From the NCBI GenBank assembly GCA_028023455.1, contig JAQFVV010006354.1:2183615-2247614 (forward strand): a DNA stretch of 64,000 nucleotides. The letters run 5' to 3'. Source of the stretch: Epiperipatus broadwayi. Lineage: Eukaryota > Onychophora > Udeonychophora > Euonychophora > Peripatidae. A model generated the notes under the pieces. The model worked only from the letters and a program-made list of their open reading frames with translations, did no database searches and was not told where the DNA came from. The translations under genes were made by a program, and so were the position numbers. This document shows positions 16,318 to 27,502 of this stretch, one piece after another. How positions within the stretch are numbered: position 1 is the stretch's first letter; each line of letters begins with the position of its first letter.

Positions 16318-17240
16318 ATATTTTGGGGGTTCATCCACGTTAGAAAAAGATTCAATATTGATACACTGACTTTTCAACTTTATCACACAAGTCATCCACT
16401 GGGTGATAAAAGGTAGGAAGATGCTTGTAGAGGCGCTACAATCACTGATTTAAAAAAAAAAAAAAAACGTAAACGTTCGACCATTAGCAAAAATGTTAAA
16501 TTAATAATGTTTTTTTTTAAAAAAATATATCCAAATAGGAGGAAGTTTGCCTGTATCATTTCAGTTATTGATACAGTCTGGCATTTTAAGTATCTCAATG
16601 GCTTCTCTAATTTTGCACTGGTAGAGATTATCACATCTGGATATGATGCTGGAATTAGTAAAAATCAATTTTATGACCTGAATCTATAGTATGGAGTGAG
16701 AGTGTTGATGATGATGATTGTTGTTTAATTGCATTACCATACTAATCACTTCTAACACTGGTGTAATGATTACTCATACCAACATAAGAAACTTTACAAT
16801 TTTCACGAGTTTTGATAAACACCATGAGATTCAAGAGTGACTGAATCCTTAGGCTTGATTATAATATTGCTGATGTTTTGATGAGTAGAAATAGCTGTAT
16901 CTATATTATAGCATTTTAATATATGTCCAATACTGTCTGTAGTTTCTTTTATATATGGAACACTAATCCTAATAGCTGATTTGTCACATTTTTGTTTCCT
17001 ATTTTGTCGATTTTGGGCTTGAAATAAGGCTTTTTTTATATAAATTTATAATTATAACTATTTGCCAATAAAACACTATTAATACAATTTATTTCTTCAT
17101 TCAGGTGTGACTTATCTGAGAGGGTAATTTCTCTATTTAAAATAGTTTTATCTACAGAAACTTTCTGAGTTGGGTGATAATGAGAATGTAAATGTAAATA
17201 TCTGTCCATGTGTGTATTTCTTCTGTAAATCAAAATAGAT
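16318..17240 (-). pseudogene. PLE-1 minus arm: RT C-terminus and GIY-YIG remnant
   Basis: The minus frame at 17233-17036 contains RYLHLHSHYHPTQKVS and SDKSHLNEEINCINSVLL, corresponding to the plus-arm segment IYLHFHSHLPPTHIVS and SDKSHLKEEINHINSDLL. Further down, the minus strand of 16690-16500 encodes the GIY-YIG tail (reverse complement of the plus-arm region 18330-18470). The arm then ends in the shared 3' untranslated part with a hammerhead-like block. Confidence 0.7.
16365..16404 (-). ncRNA. Hammerhead-like block, PLE-1 left end
   Basis: Minus strand reads TGGATGA, then GACTT...AAGTT around a TGTGTGATA loop (the GA is shared), then GAAAAGTCAG. It has the hammerhead order box 1, hairpin, GAAA, stem III strand, but box 1 departs from CUGAUGA. 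Probably a divergent or inactive ribozyme. Confidence 0.35.
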
Positions 17241-17244
17241 AAAA

Positions 17245-17625
17245 TATTTGCAATTTACAAGGTCATATTATTCCTTTGATAAAACATTGTCTCATGAACA
17301 CATATTTGTATATAATGGACAACATTACAGGCAAGTTTTTGGTACTTCTATGGGCTCACCTATCTCAGGAGTAATAGCTGATTTATTTATGGAAAATATA
17401 AAAACTCCTGCTTTAAAATCACCATCTTTAAGACATATCATTTGACTCAGATACACAGATGACACTTTTATTATATGGCAACAAGGAAAAAATAAATTAG
17501 ATGATTTTTTCTTACATTTAAATAATATGACACATCATATTAAATTTACAATGGAAACAGAGTTTGAGGGAAAATTTCTTTTCTTGATGTTCTAGTAACC
17601 ACAAAAATCAAATAGTTTATCTTTT
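17245..17625 (+). pseudogene. PLE-1 plus arm: reverse transcriptase palm remnant
   Basis: The frame at 17248-17445 holds the PLE signature FVYNGQHYRQVFGTSMGSPI followed by an IADLFMENI helix. After a stop at 17443 the same protein continues RYTDDTFIIWQQ, the RT catalytic box with both Asp kept, then FFLHLNNMTHHIKFTMETE, the region typical of PLE RTs just before FLDVLV. A frameshift near 17575 breaks the FLDVLV segment. RT motifs upstream of these are absent, because the arm begins inside the palm domain at the head-to-head junction. The RT would copy element RNA primed from nicked target DNA; this copy is inactive. Confidence 0.8.
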
Positions 17626-18480
17626 TTGATTTACAGAAAGAATACATGCACAGATATATATTTACATTTTCATTCTCATCTTCCTCCAACTCACATAGTT
17701 TCTATAGCCAAAACTCTTTTAAATACAGCAATTAACCTTTCAGATAAGTCACATCTGAAAGAAGAAATAAATCACATTAATAGTGATTTATTAGAACATA
17801 GTTATAATTATAAATTTATAAAAAAAATTTCAAGTCCAAAATGGACATAATAGTCAAGCTTTGTTAGATGAGAGGTCAGTGTAGCCACCTTGCAAGAAAA
17901 TAGTTGGTTGCAGACGGTTATTTATTCACCTCCCGGCGGATGTTATGACATATGGGAAAAAATATGGACAAAATAGGAAACATAAAGATGATAAATCAGC
18001 TATTAGTATTTGTGTTCCATATGTAAAAACAACTACAAATAGTATTGGACATATATTAAAATGGTATAATATAGATACAACATTTTCTACTTATCAAAAG
18101 ATCAGCAATATAATAACCAAGTCTAAGGATTCAATCCCTCTTGAATCTCATGGTGTTTATCAAATCTCATGAGAAAATTGTAAAGCTTCTTACATAGGTA
18201 TGAGTAATTGTCACATCAATGTTAGGAGAGTAGAGTATGCTAATGCAGTTAAACAACACTCATCATCATCAGCACTCTCACTCCACACTATAGATTCAAG
18301 TCACAAAATTGATTTTTTTTAGTACCAGGAACACATCCAGATCTGATAATCTCTACCACTGCAAAATTAAAGAAGCCATTGGGATACTTAAAAGGCCAAA
18401 TTGTATCAATAAGCGAGATGATGCATGTAAACGTCCTCCTATTTGGAAATATTTTTTTAAAAAACATTCTTAATTTAACA
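17626..18480 (+). pseudogene. PLE-1 plus arm: RT C-terminus and GIY-YIG endonuclease
   Basis: The frame from 17626 carries IYLHFHSHLPPTHIVSIAKT and KSHLKEEINHINSDLLEHSY, the usual C-terminal RT segment of PLEs. From 17945 comes a linker ending ESHGVYQIS (GIY strand), a stop, then CKASYIGMSNCHINVRR (YIG strand with the following Arg), then SLHTIDSSHKIDF. The tail SDNLYHCKIKEAIGILKRPN closes the domain before a stop near 18470. The order GIY, Cys, YIG, Arg, His, Glu is that of PLE GIY-YIG nucleases. At least one in-frame stop and frameshifts make it a pseudogene. Confidence 0.8.
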
Positions 18481-18566
18481 ATTTTGCTATTGGTCAAACT
18501 TTAACATTTTTTTTTTCAAATCAGTGATCGTAGCATCTCTACAACCATCTTTCTATCTTTTATCAC

Positions 18567-18602
18567 CCAGTGGATGACTTGTGTGATGAAGTCAAAATGT
18601 TG
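18567..18602 (+). ncRNA. Hammerhead-like block, PLE-1 right end
   Basis: Reads CAGTGGATGACTT, loop GTGTGATG, AAGTC, AAAATG. It corresponds to the minus-strand block at 16365-16404. Box 1 is TGGATGA and the GAAA is changed, so it is a diverged copy. Confidence 0.3.
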
Positions 18603-18689
18603 GTATATTAATAATTAAAATTTTTTTAACACAGATGAACCCACAAAATATGTCTTTTATATATGCAACTCATCAAAATATTTGTATCG

Positions 18690-18730
<41 letters not shown>
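18690..18730. repeat. (CA)n(TA)n between PLE-1 and RTE-1
   Basis: (AC)n from 18690 followed by (TA)n to about 18730. It is also the 3' tail side of the minus-strand RTE. Confidence 0.9.
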
Positions 18731-20605
18731 ATCATTATCATCAACCATTATCAATCCACTGCAGGATGAGGTTCTCTCCAAGTTTAAACCATCTCCTATC
18801 TTTAGCTTCTCTTCTCCACATCACCCCTGTACACTTTCTTATTTCATCCATCCATCTCACATGTTGGCTCTTTCAGGATTGTTTACAATCTCTTGGTATC
18901 CAGTTTAAAATTTCAATTGTCCATCTATTATCATCTCTTCTAACAATATGTCCAGCCCAACTCCACTTCAATCTTTTAATTTTTTCAGTGAGGTCAGTAA
19001 CACCTACTTGTTCTCTTACCCATACATTGTATTTTCAATCTCTTCTTGTTACTTCCAACATAATCTCTCCATATTTCTTTGAGTGGTCTGAAGGCTCTGT
19101 ATTGTTCTTCTATTAAGTGTCAAAGTCTCAGACCGATAAGTAAGAACTGGTAAAACCCATTTGTGAAAAACCTTCCTTTTCAAACACATAGGCATATTTC
19201 CTTGTAGAATCAAGTTATTTCTTCCAAAAGCACTCCAACCAAGTTTAATTCTATGATTAAATTCCTCCATTATGTTTCCATCTGTATTAACGATCTGACC
19301 AAGGTATTTGTAACTGTTAACTTCTTCTAATTCATCATAATCAATCTGTATTTCATATTTTGAGCAAATTGATTAAACATTACTTTAGTCTTTTTAATAT
19401 TTATCTTTAGTCCGACTTTCCTACTTTCATCTGATAACTGCTGCAACATTTCATGCAGCTCTGAAGCATTATTTGCAAAAACAATTACACCATCTGCAAA
19501 ATCTAAATGACTTAAATAATCTCCAATTACTTTCACTCCTTTAGCTTCCCATTTTAATCCACAAAATACTTCTTGCAGCACTGCTGTAAAAGTTTTGGAG
19601 ATATGGAGTCACCTTGTCTTACACCTTTCTCAATGTTGACTTTCCCAGTATCATTATGTAATCTAATTGTTGCTGTTGCATTTTTATAAATATTCTTTAA
19701 AATATGACAATAAACTGGATCAATACCTTGATTATCCAATGCTTTAATTACTGAAGAAATGTTTATACAATCAAATGCCTTTTTATAATCTACAAATCCA
19801 AAACATAATGACAACTCATATTCATTTGTTCTTTATATAACTTCTCTCAATACCTGGATGTGATCTACTGTAGTAAAACCACTTTTAAATCCAGCTTGTT
19901 CTCTTGGTTGGTGGAAATCCAATGTTTTCTGTAGACGAGTTGTAACTATCTTGGTAAAAATTATATATAAAACTGATAAAAGGCTGATAGGTCTGTAATT
20001 TCTAATATATTCTTTATCACCTTTTTTAAATATTAATATTATTACTGCATTCTTCCATTCATCCCGTACATCTTTGTCATTTAGACATTTGGTATATAAC
20101 TTTGCTAAAATTTATTGTATTTCATCACCTCCTTCTTTTAATATATCAATTATAATTCCATGATTACCTGGAGCCTGTCCTTTTTTCATACATTTAATTG
20201 CATGTCTTACTTCTTCATTTAAAATTCTGGGCAATTCGGAAAAATGTAAAAGATATAAGGAGGTACTTGTTATTTATTACTATATAATGCTTGATAAAAA
20301 TCTTCTACCAATTTCAAGATATCATCTTTCTTTTTAGTAATAATTCCATCTTTTTTTCTTATTGCAGATATAAATTTCCTACCAATACCAAAATGTTGTT
20401 TAACATTTTTGAAACTTTTTATTTCTTCTACAGCTTTCCTTGCTAGTTCACAGTTATACTTTCTTATATCATTTTCAACTCTTTTCCTCACCATTTTACA
20501 AAATTTGAGATATTCAATCCTTTTTAATGCATCATTTTTGTATATCTTCATATTCCGTCTTTTCTTCATAAATTCTCTAGTCTCAGTAAAAATTTTATTG
20601 GTCAA
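18731..20605 (-). pseudogene. RTE-1 reverse transcriptase and C-terminal region
   Basis: Reading 5' to 3' on the minus strand: a basic linker (20605-20270); RT motifs 1-2 near 19990-19860 with NYRPISLLSVLY and QAGFKSGFTTVDHIQ; motif A as GFVDYKKAFDCIN and motif B as GVRQGDSISPKLL in the frame from 19814; the motif C region as HLDFADGVIVFANN in the frame from 19581; then KKTKVMF; then the C-terminal LPVLTYRSETLTLNRRTIQS and TTQRNMERLCW in the frame from 19270. The catalytic FADD is mutated to FADG, so this RT would be dead even without the frameshifts. Confidence 0.85.
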
Positions 20606-20659
20606 TTGCTGCTTTTTTCTACCAGCTATCTTTGTTGCAGTTCTTAAAAGTGTATCAGT

Positions 20660-21565
20660 TATTTTTCATATTAATTTCATTCAAATCTGAATTATATTCA
20701 AAATCTACTAATACTTGAAACCGATTTGTAAGTTCTAATTTAAATTCATTAGAATGTGTCTGAAGATTAGGAATATCAACTGCAAATATTGTTTTTCTTA
20801 ATAATTTTTGTCTCTCTAGTTTTACATTAACACTTATCTTATACTTTACTAATCGATGATCACTGCCTGTGTTAAATTTATTAAGAACATTACAAACTTG
20901 AAATATGTATTTCCTGTTAGTCAAAATATAATCCAATTCTGCTGTACCTTCATTTGGATGCTTCCAGATCCATTTCCTTTTAACATTTTTCTAAAAAAAA
21001 AAACTCATAATATAAAGTTTTTATTTTTCGGAAAACTCCAAATTGCATGTACTCTCTCATTTCTGTTACCATAACCAAAATTACCTACAGCACTTTCATC
21101 TTTCATTTGTTTACCAATTCTAGCATTAAAGTCTCCCATAACAATTTTAAAATATTGTTTACTCTGATCGAAAGCCTTTTGTACATCCATATAAAAATCT
21201 TCTACTACTTCATCACTATGAAAACTTGTTGGGACATAAACCTGAATTATCTCCATTTGGTATCTGCTATTAAGTTGTATAACTAATCTTGCCACTCTGT
21301 CCGATACATCCTCAATCTCCACAATATTGCTCTTCCACTTTTTATTTATAATTATTCCTACTCCACTTGTATTTCCCATATTTGTGCCTTTATAATAGAG
21401 TATATGTCCACATTTTAAATCAATTGTCTTCTCACTTTTTTTTCTAACTTCACAAAGTCCATTAATGTCCCATTTAATATAAGACAGTTCTTCTTCTAAT
21501 CCTTGCAATCTTCCTTCACTTGAAAATTATCTGCAGTTGTAAGTACCTAAATAAAAAGTCATATT
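20660..21565 (-). pseudogene. RTE-1 AP-type endonuclease domain
   Basis: Minus-strand frames 21508-21005 and 20936-20655. Motifs: LGTYNCR just upstream of the ATG used by the long frame, EVRKKSEKTIDLKCGHILYY, SGVGIIINKKW, VARLVIQLN, IIQVYVPTS, MGDFNARIGKQ (the GDFN box), then after a break MDYILTNRK and STGSDHRLVK-like NTGSDHRLVKYK (the SDH box). It would nick target DNA. The N in TYNCR, the DFN pair and the SDH remain, but the frame is broken between 21005 and 20936 and WSFPKN replaces the expected sequence. Confidence 0.85.
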
Positions 21566-21666
21566 GGCTTTTTACCTGTGAGTTTAAGATCAAGAAACAC
21601 CATGGTCTTTCTTCTCAGTGCCTGATAAGGCAGAATAAATGTTTGTGTAAATGATAAATATGTTTC

Positions 21667-21668
<2 letters not shown>

Positions 21669-21760
<92 letters not shown>
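21669..21760. repeat. (TA)n microsatellite upstream of RTE-1
   Basis: About 46 uninterrupted TA units. The Ile/Tyr frames through it are artefacts. Confidence 0.95.
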
Positions 21761-21764
<4 letters not shown>

Positions 21765-21844
21765 ACATATATGTTTGTTCTCATGTCCCACACATATATA
21801 TTTTTTAATTGAAAAAAAAAATATATATATATATAGATTTATGT

Positions 21845-24810
21845 GTATGTATATTAAATGTGTAATATATAGTTGATAAATTAATAAGTGGTGAATGAAT
21901 ATAATGTTGTAAGAAATGATATTTTAATATGTTATTTTTCTTATTAAATAATTAATATATTCAGTTATTTAGTTTTATTTCTGTAAAATAAAACATTCAG
22001 AAAGTGTAAAATAAGGCGATTAGATTAGTAGATTAGGAGATTAAAAAATGTACACGTGCAAAAAAGTGTGAAAGAATGAAAATGTCTGTATAAAAACAAA
22101 AATGCTTTTACACCTATTGCTAGTGACTATAGATATTCAGCTTTGTTGTATTGTTTTTATCTGTATCTAAGATTATTTTATAAAAGGGGTGCTTTGATGT
22201 AATAAAATGTGATTATTGATTTTCTTGTAAAATCGCGATAGAACATCAACTTGTCAAACTCTGATTTTTTTTTTTATCTCAAGATGAGATATGCAGGTGG
22301 TCAGTTTCTTTGACCAAAGATTGGCAATATAAATGAATGAAATAATATTGAGAGAGCAGTCAGTCAGTATTATTAATCAGAGATGTAATGACTCAGTCTT
22401 TACATTATTATTAAACAGAAATGTTTAAAGATCACTCAGTCATTATTATTAAAAAGAGATGTAACGATCAGTTTTTTTTTTTAATGTTGGAAAAAGAAAG
22501 TGAGCAATTTGATTTTTTTTTTCACTCTTTAAAAATTGAAAAAAAGAGAAGGAAATGGCTCTTGTTTTAAAGCCAGTATAGATGAAGATGTGCATCTATA
22601 TAAGTAAATTCCAGCAAGATTAAGAAAAGAAGAAAGAATGGAACAAAATTGAATTACTTGGAAGAAATTATTAACAATTATATAAAACTGATATTAATAT
22701 ATCTTGCTGTGCATAATACCATGAATTTGCATTGCTAAAACCATTTTTTCTGCTTCCTGGATTAATACAGAATGGGTTAAAGTCACTAATCTACTGTGGA
22801 CTCATATACCAATCAAATAATAACCAACAAAATGATAGAGTTTGAAGCCAACCACACAAGCTATATGAAGTGCTTTTTTTCTGGCTCCTTATCTATTCTA
22901 GGCTCATTACCTTTGGATGGATGGAGAAGGGGAAGGAAGAGGAAAAGAAAAGGTATAAAAGCCATACATAGCCAAATTTGAAGCTATGAATCAAATTTTT
23001 GTTAAAGTTTTCCTCAGTCATCTAAAGTGTCTAAAATGATTTTTTTTAAATGGGAGAGACAAGAAAATCCACCAGTTCATACCTATCTAAAAGTATTTAT
23101 AATAACTCTTTATGAAATGGTAGAATCAAGCCAATCAATGAATTCAGCATTATCAAAAGTATCAACAATAAATAACTTTAAAATTGAAGAAATAAGCAGA
23201 TCAATTAATTCATGTTTATCTTAAAGTATCTGCAAGAACTTTCTTTTTTAAATGGAGCAAAGACAAGCAGTCTGAAAATTCAAACTCAGGACCTTTATAA
23301 GAAGTGAAAGTGATAGGGTAACTATGAACTTTCATTAACAGATCTTTTATTATTGCTTATTAAAAGTAAACCTTAATTTATTGTTCAAAACATTATTTTT
23401 TTCTTTTGATACAGAAATATTAAGGGCTTGTTTATCTATAGTTATTCTCAATATCACATAACATAACACAAATACAGTTTAAATCTTTAAAGTTAAATGT
23501 TCTTTATTTTTTTTATTATATTGTAATATTGAAATGTTTTTTTTAATTGTTCTTCAGTTGTTATGATAATGAGCAACCTATAAATATATGCATTTATAAT
23601 ATTTTTTTATCAATAAAAAGCAAATTTTACAGTAGATAGCTTAAAAGGTGGTGTAAAATAAAGTTAAGAAACTGGCCAGAAAGTTGCGGTTATTTCAAGA
23701 AAGATGTTACCATTACTTCATGGTTAGTTCCTTAGATTACTCATGGCAGAGTCTAGTTGGATGAAACATAGGCACCCATTTTGAACTTTTGAATGGCATC
23801 TGTATTGATTCTTTCATGTTTGGCAGCACAATTGGTCTGGAAATGGTTTAGTTTAGCAGCTGCATTGAAGATCTTCTGGGGACTTCAGGCCCAGAAGTCA
23901 GACTCCCGAAGTTTAGTTCCTCACCATGATTGAGACACTATTCAAGTTCATAATTTAAAGACACACAGAATCTAGTAGCACTTCTCTAAAACAAATATTG
24001 CTTCTCCCCTCTCAAACTTTTCTGGGCTATTTATACTGTCCTCTGGTTTCCCGCCTATTTCAAATTTAGTTGCCTTCAGGCTAGATCTTCTTGCATTATC
24101 AAAATTATAAATTTTTACTAATTGATTTTAGATGTATTCCTTTGACAAGGCTTTCAAACTCATTAACTTTGAATTCATTTTCTAATTAGAAAATGAATTT
24201 ATAAATCTAAAAAACGATTTTAATTAGGAACCATCCTTACATTTTAAATTATTATCATTTTGCTAATTAATAAATCTTTCTCCATTGTCTTTGGGAAAGG
24301 ACAATCTGAAAGCTTATCGAAATAATGTAGCTTTAAATCACTAAAATTTGAACAAACTGTTTAAAAGTAAAATAAAACATTCCTGATGCAATGAAACTTT
24401 ATAATGAGTAAATATATTTAAATATTTATAAATATACACGCACAATCCACACAGTTATAATATATATAAAATCATGAATATTTTTACTATGAATTTATTA
24501 ATGGCATTGATTGATTTAAACGTCAAAGTAATTGGTTTTAACATATTTTTGTATAATACTATTTTTTTAATGAAACTAGCATGTATTGAATGTATAAAGC
24601 TCCATTGCATCATAAATTCATGATTAGTACTAGGGTTTGAAGTTGGCTTCAGGTGGGATATCATGAAACTAAGATCGAACTTAGATCCAACTGCTTCAAT
24701 TAATACATATTTCCATTCTTGCTATTAAAAGGTGTGAAGGTTGCCTTGACAGCAGTTAGAAATATTGATTGCTATATTTACTGTGAATGTTTAGGTGGTT
24801 ACTGGTTGAA
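21845..24810. other. AT-rich sequence with minor repeats
   Basis: No gene was recognised. It holds a three-copy imperfect repeat at 22356-22475 (units of CAGTCATTATTATTAAA type alternating with GAGATGTAA) and a 28-bp perfect palindrome at 24172-24199. A less AT-rich patch lies around 23650-24110, with CTATTTATAC at 24027-24036 (minus strand GTATAAATAG). That patch resembles the promoter part of the window's LTRs, but I could not find LTR ends around it. Confidence 0.5.
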
Positions 24811-24812
24811 AC

Positions 24813-24926
<114 letters not shown>

Positions 24927-24973
24927 AAAGAAAACAAGCTATAAATTTTGTAACTTGCTATAGCTTGCATTTT

Positions 24974-25246
24974 ATGATCGCTAGATAAAGCTTTACGAAT
25001 AGCCCACTTTCAAGCTTTGTTTATATAAACGCTGAGAGAGATAAAATTCAATATCTTTTTCAAGTTGTCTCCAACCTTTAAACTATGGTTTTGAGCCTAC
25101 CCTTTACTGATGTAAGCCAACTAGCTCGAAATCATGGTTTAAAGGTTGGAGACAATTTGAAAGATATATTGAATTCTATCTCTCTCAGCGTTTATGTAAA
25201 CAAAGCTTGATAATGGGCTATTGGTAAAGCTCCATCTAGTGATCAT
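24974..25246. repeat. Long palindrome with hammerhead core, between (TA)n tracts
   Basis: The left arm 24974-25091 and right arm 25129-25246 are inverted copies over about 118 nt with scattered mismatches; both contain AACGCTGAGAGAGAT or its complement and AGCTTTGTTTA. The 37-nt centre is a hammerhead-type core. (TA)n lies on both sides, and the LTR D insertion follows 40 bp later. No coding sequence is present. Confidence 0.9.
25081..25140 (+). ncRNA. Hammerhead ribozyme core, stem III extended by palindrome
   Basis: Order of parts: stem III strand CTATGGT; cleavage triplet GTT; a stem I region of about 13 nt; box CTGATGT (25107-25113, canonical CTGATGA); stem II AGC/GCT around CAACTA; GAAA at 25128-25131; stem III strand TCATGG. 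Stem III continues into the 118-nt arms. One core base differs from consensus and stem I is short, so activity is uncertain. Known context: hammerheads occur in PLE terminal repeats and in small animal retrozymes. Confidence 0.55.
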
Positions 25247-26990
25247 ATATATATATATATATGATCATTTCAACATATATATATATTGTAACGATCCGGA
25301 AAATGCGACTTACCGTAATCTGCACTACGGGGCGCCATCTAGGCATTTGAACCTAGAAAAATTTATAAAGTAGGCAGATACGTAAGTCAAAAAAAAATTT
25401 TTTTTTTCTTTCCTTTTAAATTTTGCATCCGGTCGTTAGCCCATGTCACTAGCTCAATGGAATAGCAGAGATTAAATAATATAAGATCTTATCTAATTAG
25501 ATTTCAACATTAAAAAATAAATAAAATAAGCCACTGCCAGTAATTAACATACAAACATTTATTTATGCACATATATATAAGATTTAAAATTATTTTAGTA
25601 TTAGTTTACATTTTAACATTATTTTTAACTTTGATTTTGATTTTAATTTACCTTTAATTACTATTATATTCTAATTTTACATTTTAATTAAGTTCGCACA
25701 GATGGGATTATAAAAGCTTGTTTTAATATGTTGCTATAGATCGGTTACATAGATTACACGGTTAAAAACATTTCACAGTAAACATAAACGATCAAAATAT
25801 AAAATCATTGATACTGGCAATTGCAGAGGGAAATTTATAAGTAACCCAGTAGTATTCACCATAAGATACTTGCATTGTCACCAATGACTTAAAAGACCTC
25901 CGAATAAATACATTTTAGATACTCACCGTAAGGTATCATTATTTATCGAATGTCTATATATTTTGATCAAATATGAAAACGCAAATATAGTTAACCGATC
26001 AACAATCCATGCAAGCGTCTATAAACAACTTAAATTTAATGCATTTTTATTTAGGGTCGAGCATGAATAGACCAGATAAATTTGCTTTTGAAAATAAACA
26101 TTCTATCCCTATTTAACCTTAGACTAAAATTCGTAGTCAAACTGGCATCAATTCATCTGATATATCGATGTATTCAATGTAATAACATACGGCAGCACAA
26201 AAGGTTAAGGGAAGAAATTGCCTCTTATGAGATAGGAATATTACATCTATCTGCAAAGAAGAGCAATAAAACAAAAAACTCCATAGAAAGGAACTGCGGT
26301 ATCCGACTTATAATTCCTTCCATAGGCAAACGGAAGTGTGCGGCGTATGAAGCGATTCTGCCCGTAGCGAATCAATATTACATCTACTAATCACACCAAT
26401 ATATCCAATCCATTGACCCAATTTAACCACGAAACAAATAACCTAAGATTACCCTCCCCTAATATAACTTTACAAATCTATACAGCCATTCACGCCCGAC
26501 TTAAGTTTAACATTGATATATTTTAATTTATCGGAAAACAGAAATCATAAATAAACTTAAAGAACAAAATTAAATAAATGGAAATGATTTTACACAAATA
26601 AATAAAAAAATACATCAAATAACATTTTAACTACTTTAGTCAGATAGGAAACTATTTGTAACAATTAAATTACTAGGAAAGTTTAAAATTTAAAGTTCTT
26701 AGTGTTTTCAAATTAATATTGTTCGTTATATTTTATAAAGTTCTTACGGTTTTAGAAATGTTCATCTTTAACAGTTGCTTGCCGTTTGAAATCCAGCGTT
26801 AAATTTCCCGATGGTCCTGTGGTCCTCTGAATATAAGAAAAGCGATGTTTCATTTTCCCATTTTTATAACAACTGAAGGGATTGAACGTGAGTCTTTTTC
26901 AATCCCTTCTCCTTCACTTCCGCACTAACACATATCTGTCACATCGTAAATAATAAATAACTCACTAACTAATAATTTCCAAACTTGTCC

Positions 26991-27000
26991 TTTTTATATT
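26991..27000 (-). promoter_or_regulatory. Candidate TATA box of LTR D
   Basis: Minus strand AATATAAAAA followed by GGACAAG. Supported only by motif and by its place inside the LTR. Confidence 0.35.
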
Positions 27001-27454
27001 AATGTGAAGGATTGAATTTACATTACGTCACCGATGCGATGGTCCTTTCGCTGCGGTCCGATTCCATAGGGATTTCTTCTTATTTGCTAACAGTTTCTAT
27101 TGTTTTCCTATCTGACTGATGTTTTTACATTTAAATGCCCAAGGCTGGTTTACATTTGACTAATTAAATTTATCATTTCCATTTCTGATTAATTAACCTG
27201 TTTTCCAAATCAAAGATATATTTAAAGATAAATTTAAAGATATAATTTTATCTCCAAATCTTTTTAAGTTTTTGTTTTTAAAATACCTTTTCTATTTTTA
27301 ATACAGTTTTATTTTAATAATTTTTTTATATCTGTGCGATTTAATATATACGAGTTTAAGATGATATTTAATTTCAATTTTTAATTCTAAAAGAAAATTT
27401 TTAAATGCGAACTTTTTAATTTACTTTCATGTTTAATAAATAAAAAAAAACCAA

Positions 27455-27480
27455 TGTAACGAACGTCTGTGTTCGTTACA
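27455..27480. repeat. Terminal hairpin of LTR D
   Basis: A perfect inverted repeat TGTAACGAAC / GTTCGTTACA around the loop GTCTGT, placed exactly at the LTR terminus. The other LTR end has only the outer eight bases of it. Confidence 0.9.
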
Positions 27481-27502
27481 ATATATATATATATATATAT
27501 AT

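Larger units (their letters stand above)
16318..18656. mobile_element. PLE-1: Penelope-like element, head-to-head dimer
   Basis: The minus arm (about 17240 down to 16318) and plus arm (about 17245-18656) are inverted copies joined near 17240. Both ends are the same 3' terminus: GGATGAACCC-type sequence preceded by an A/T-rich stem and the block TATCACCCAGTGGATGACTT. The plus arm carries the end of the RT and a GIY-YIG domain. The minus arm starts further downstream in the coding sequence but still covers the RT end and the GIY-YIG tail. Stops and frameshifts occur in both. The right side runs into (CA)n(TA)n. Confidence 0.8.
18731..21590 (-). mobile_element. RTE-1: RTE-clade non-LTR retrotransposon, nearly full length
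   Basis: On the minus strand an AP-endonuclease domain is followed by a linker, an RT domain and the RTE-type C-terminal segment, in the right order over 2.9 kb. The 3' end is TGATGATGATAATGATTATA running into (TA)n, like the short-repeat tails of RTE elements. The 5' end lies near 21590, just before a long (TA)n. Numerous frameshifts and stops break what should be one long ORF. Confidence 0.85.
25287..27480 (-). mobile_element. Solo LTR D inserted in (TA)n
   Basis: A 2,194-bp unit with TGTAACGA and TCGTTACA ends, flanked immediately by (TA)n on both sides. It is less AT-rich than the surroundings. Minus sense is inferred from a TATA-like AATATAAAAA at 26991-27000 and a splice-donor-like GGTAAGT at 25308-25314 near the downstream end. 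No internal coding region or second LTR is present, so I read it as a solo LTR left by recombination. The frame at 26082-26390 is a chance ORF. It shares GGCGCCA-type sequence near one end with LTR C (25330 and 44642) and a terminal hairpin with LTRs B and C. Confidence 0.75.

Noticed and set aside
21559-21793. Ile/Tyr-rich minus-strand frames
   Set aside because: Translation of a (TA)n tract. The same applies at 24719-24925, 52473-52669 and 61574-61765.
26082-26390. 102-codon frame inside solo LTR D
   Set aside because: It lies within the LTR, has no recognised domain, and its strand is opposite to the inferred sense.
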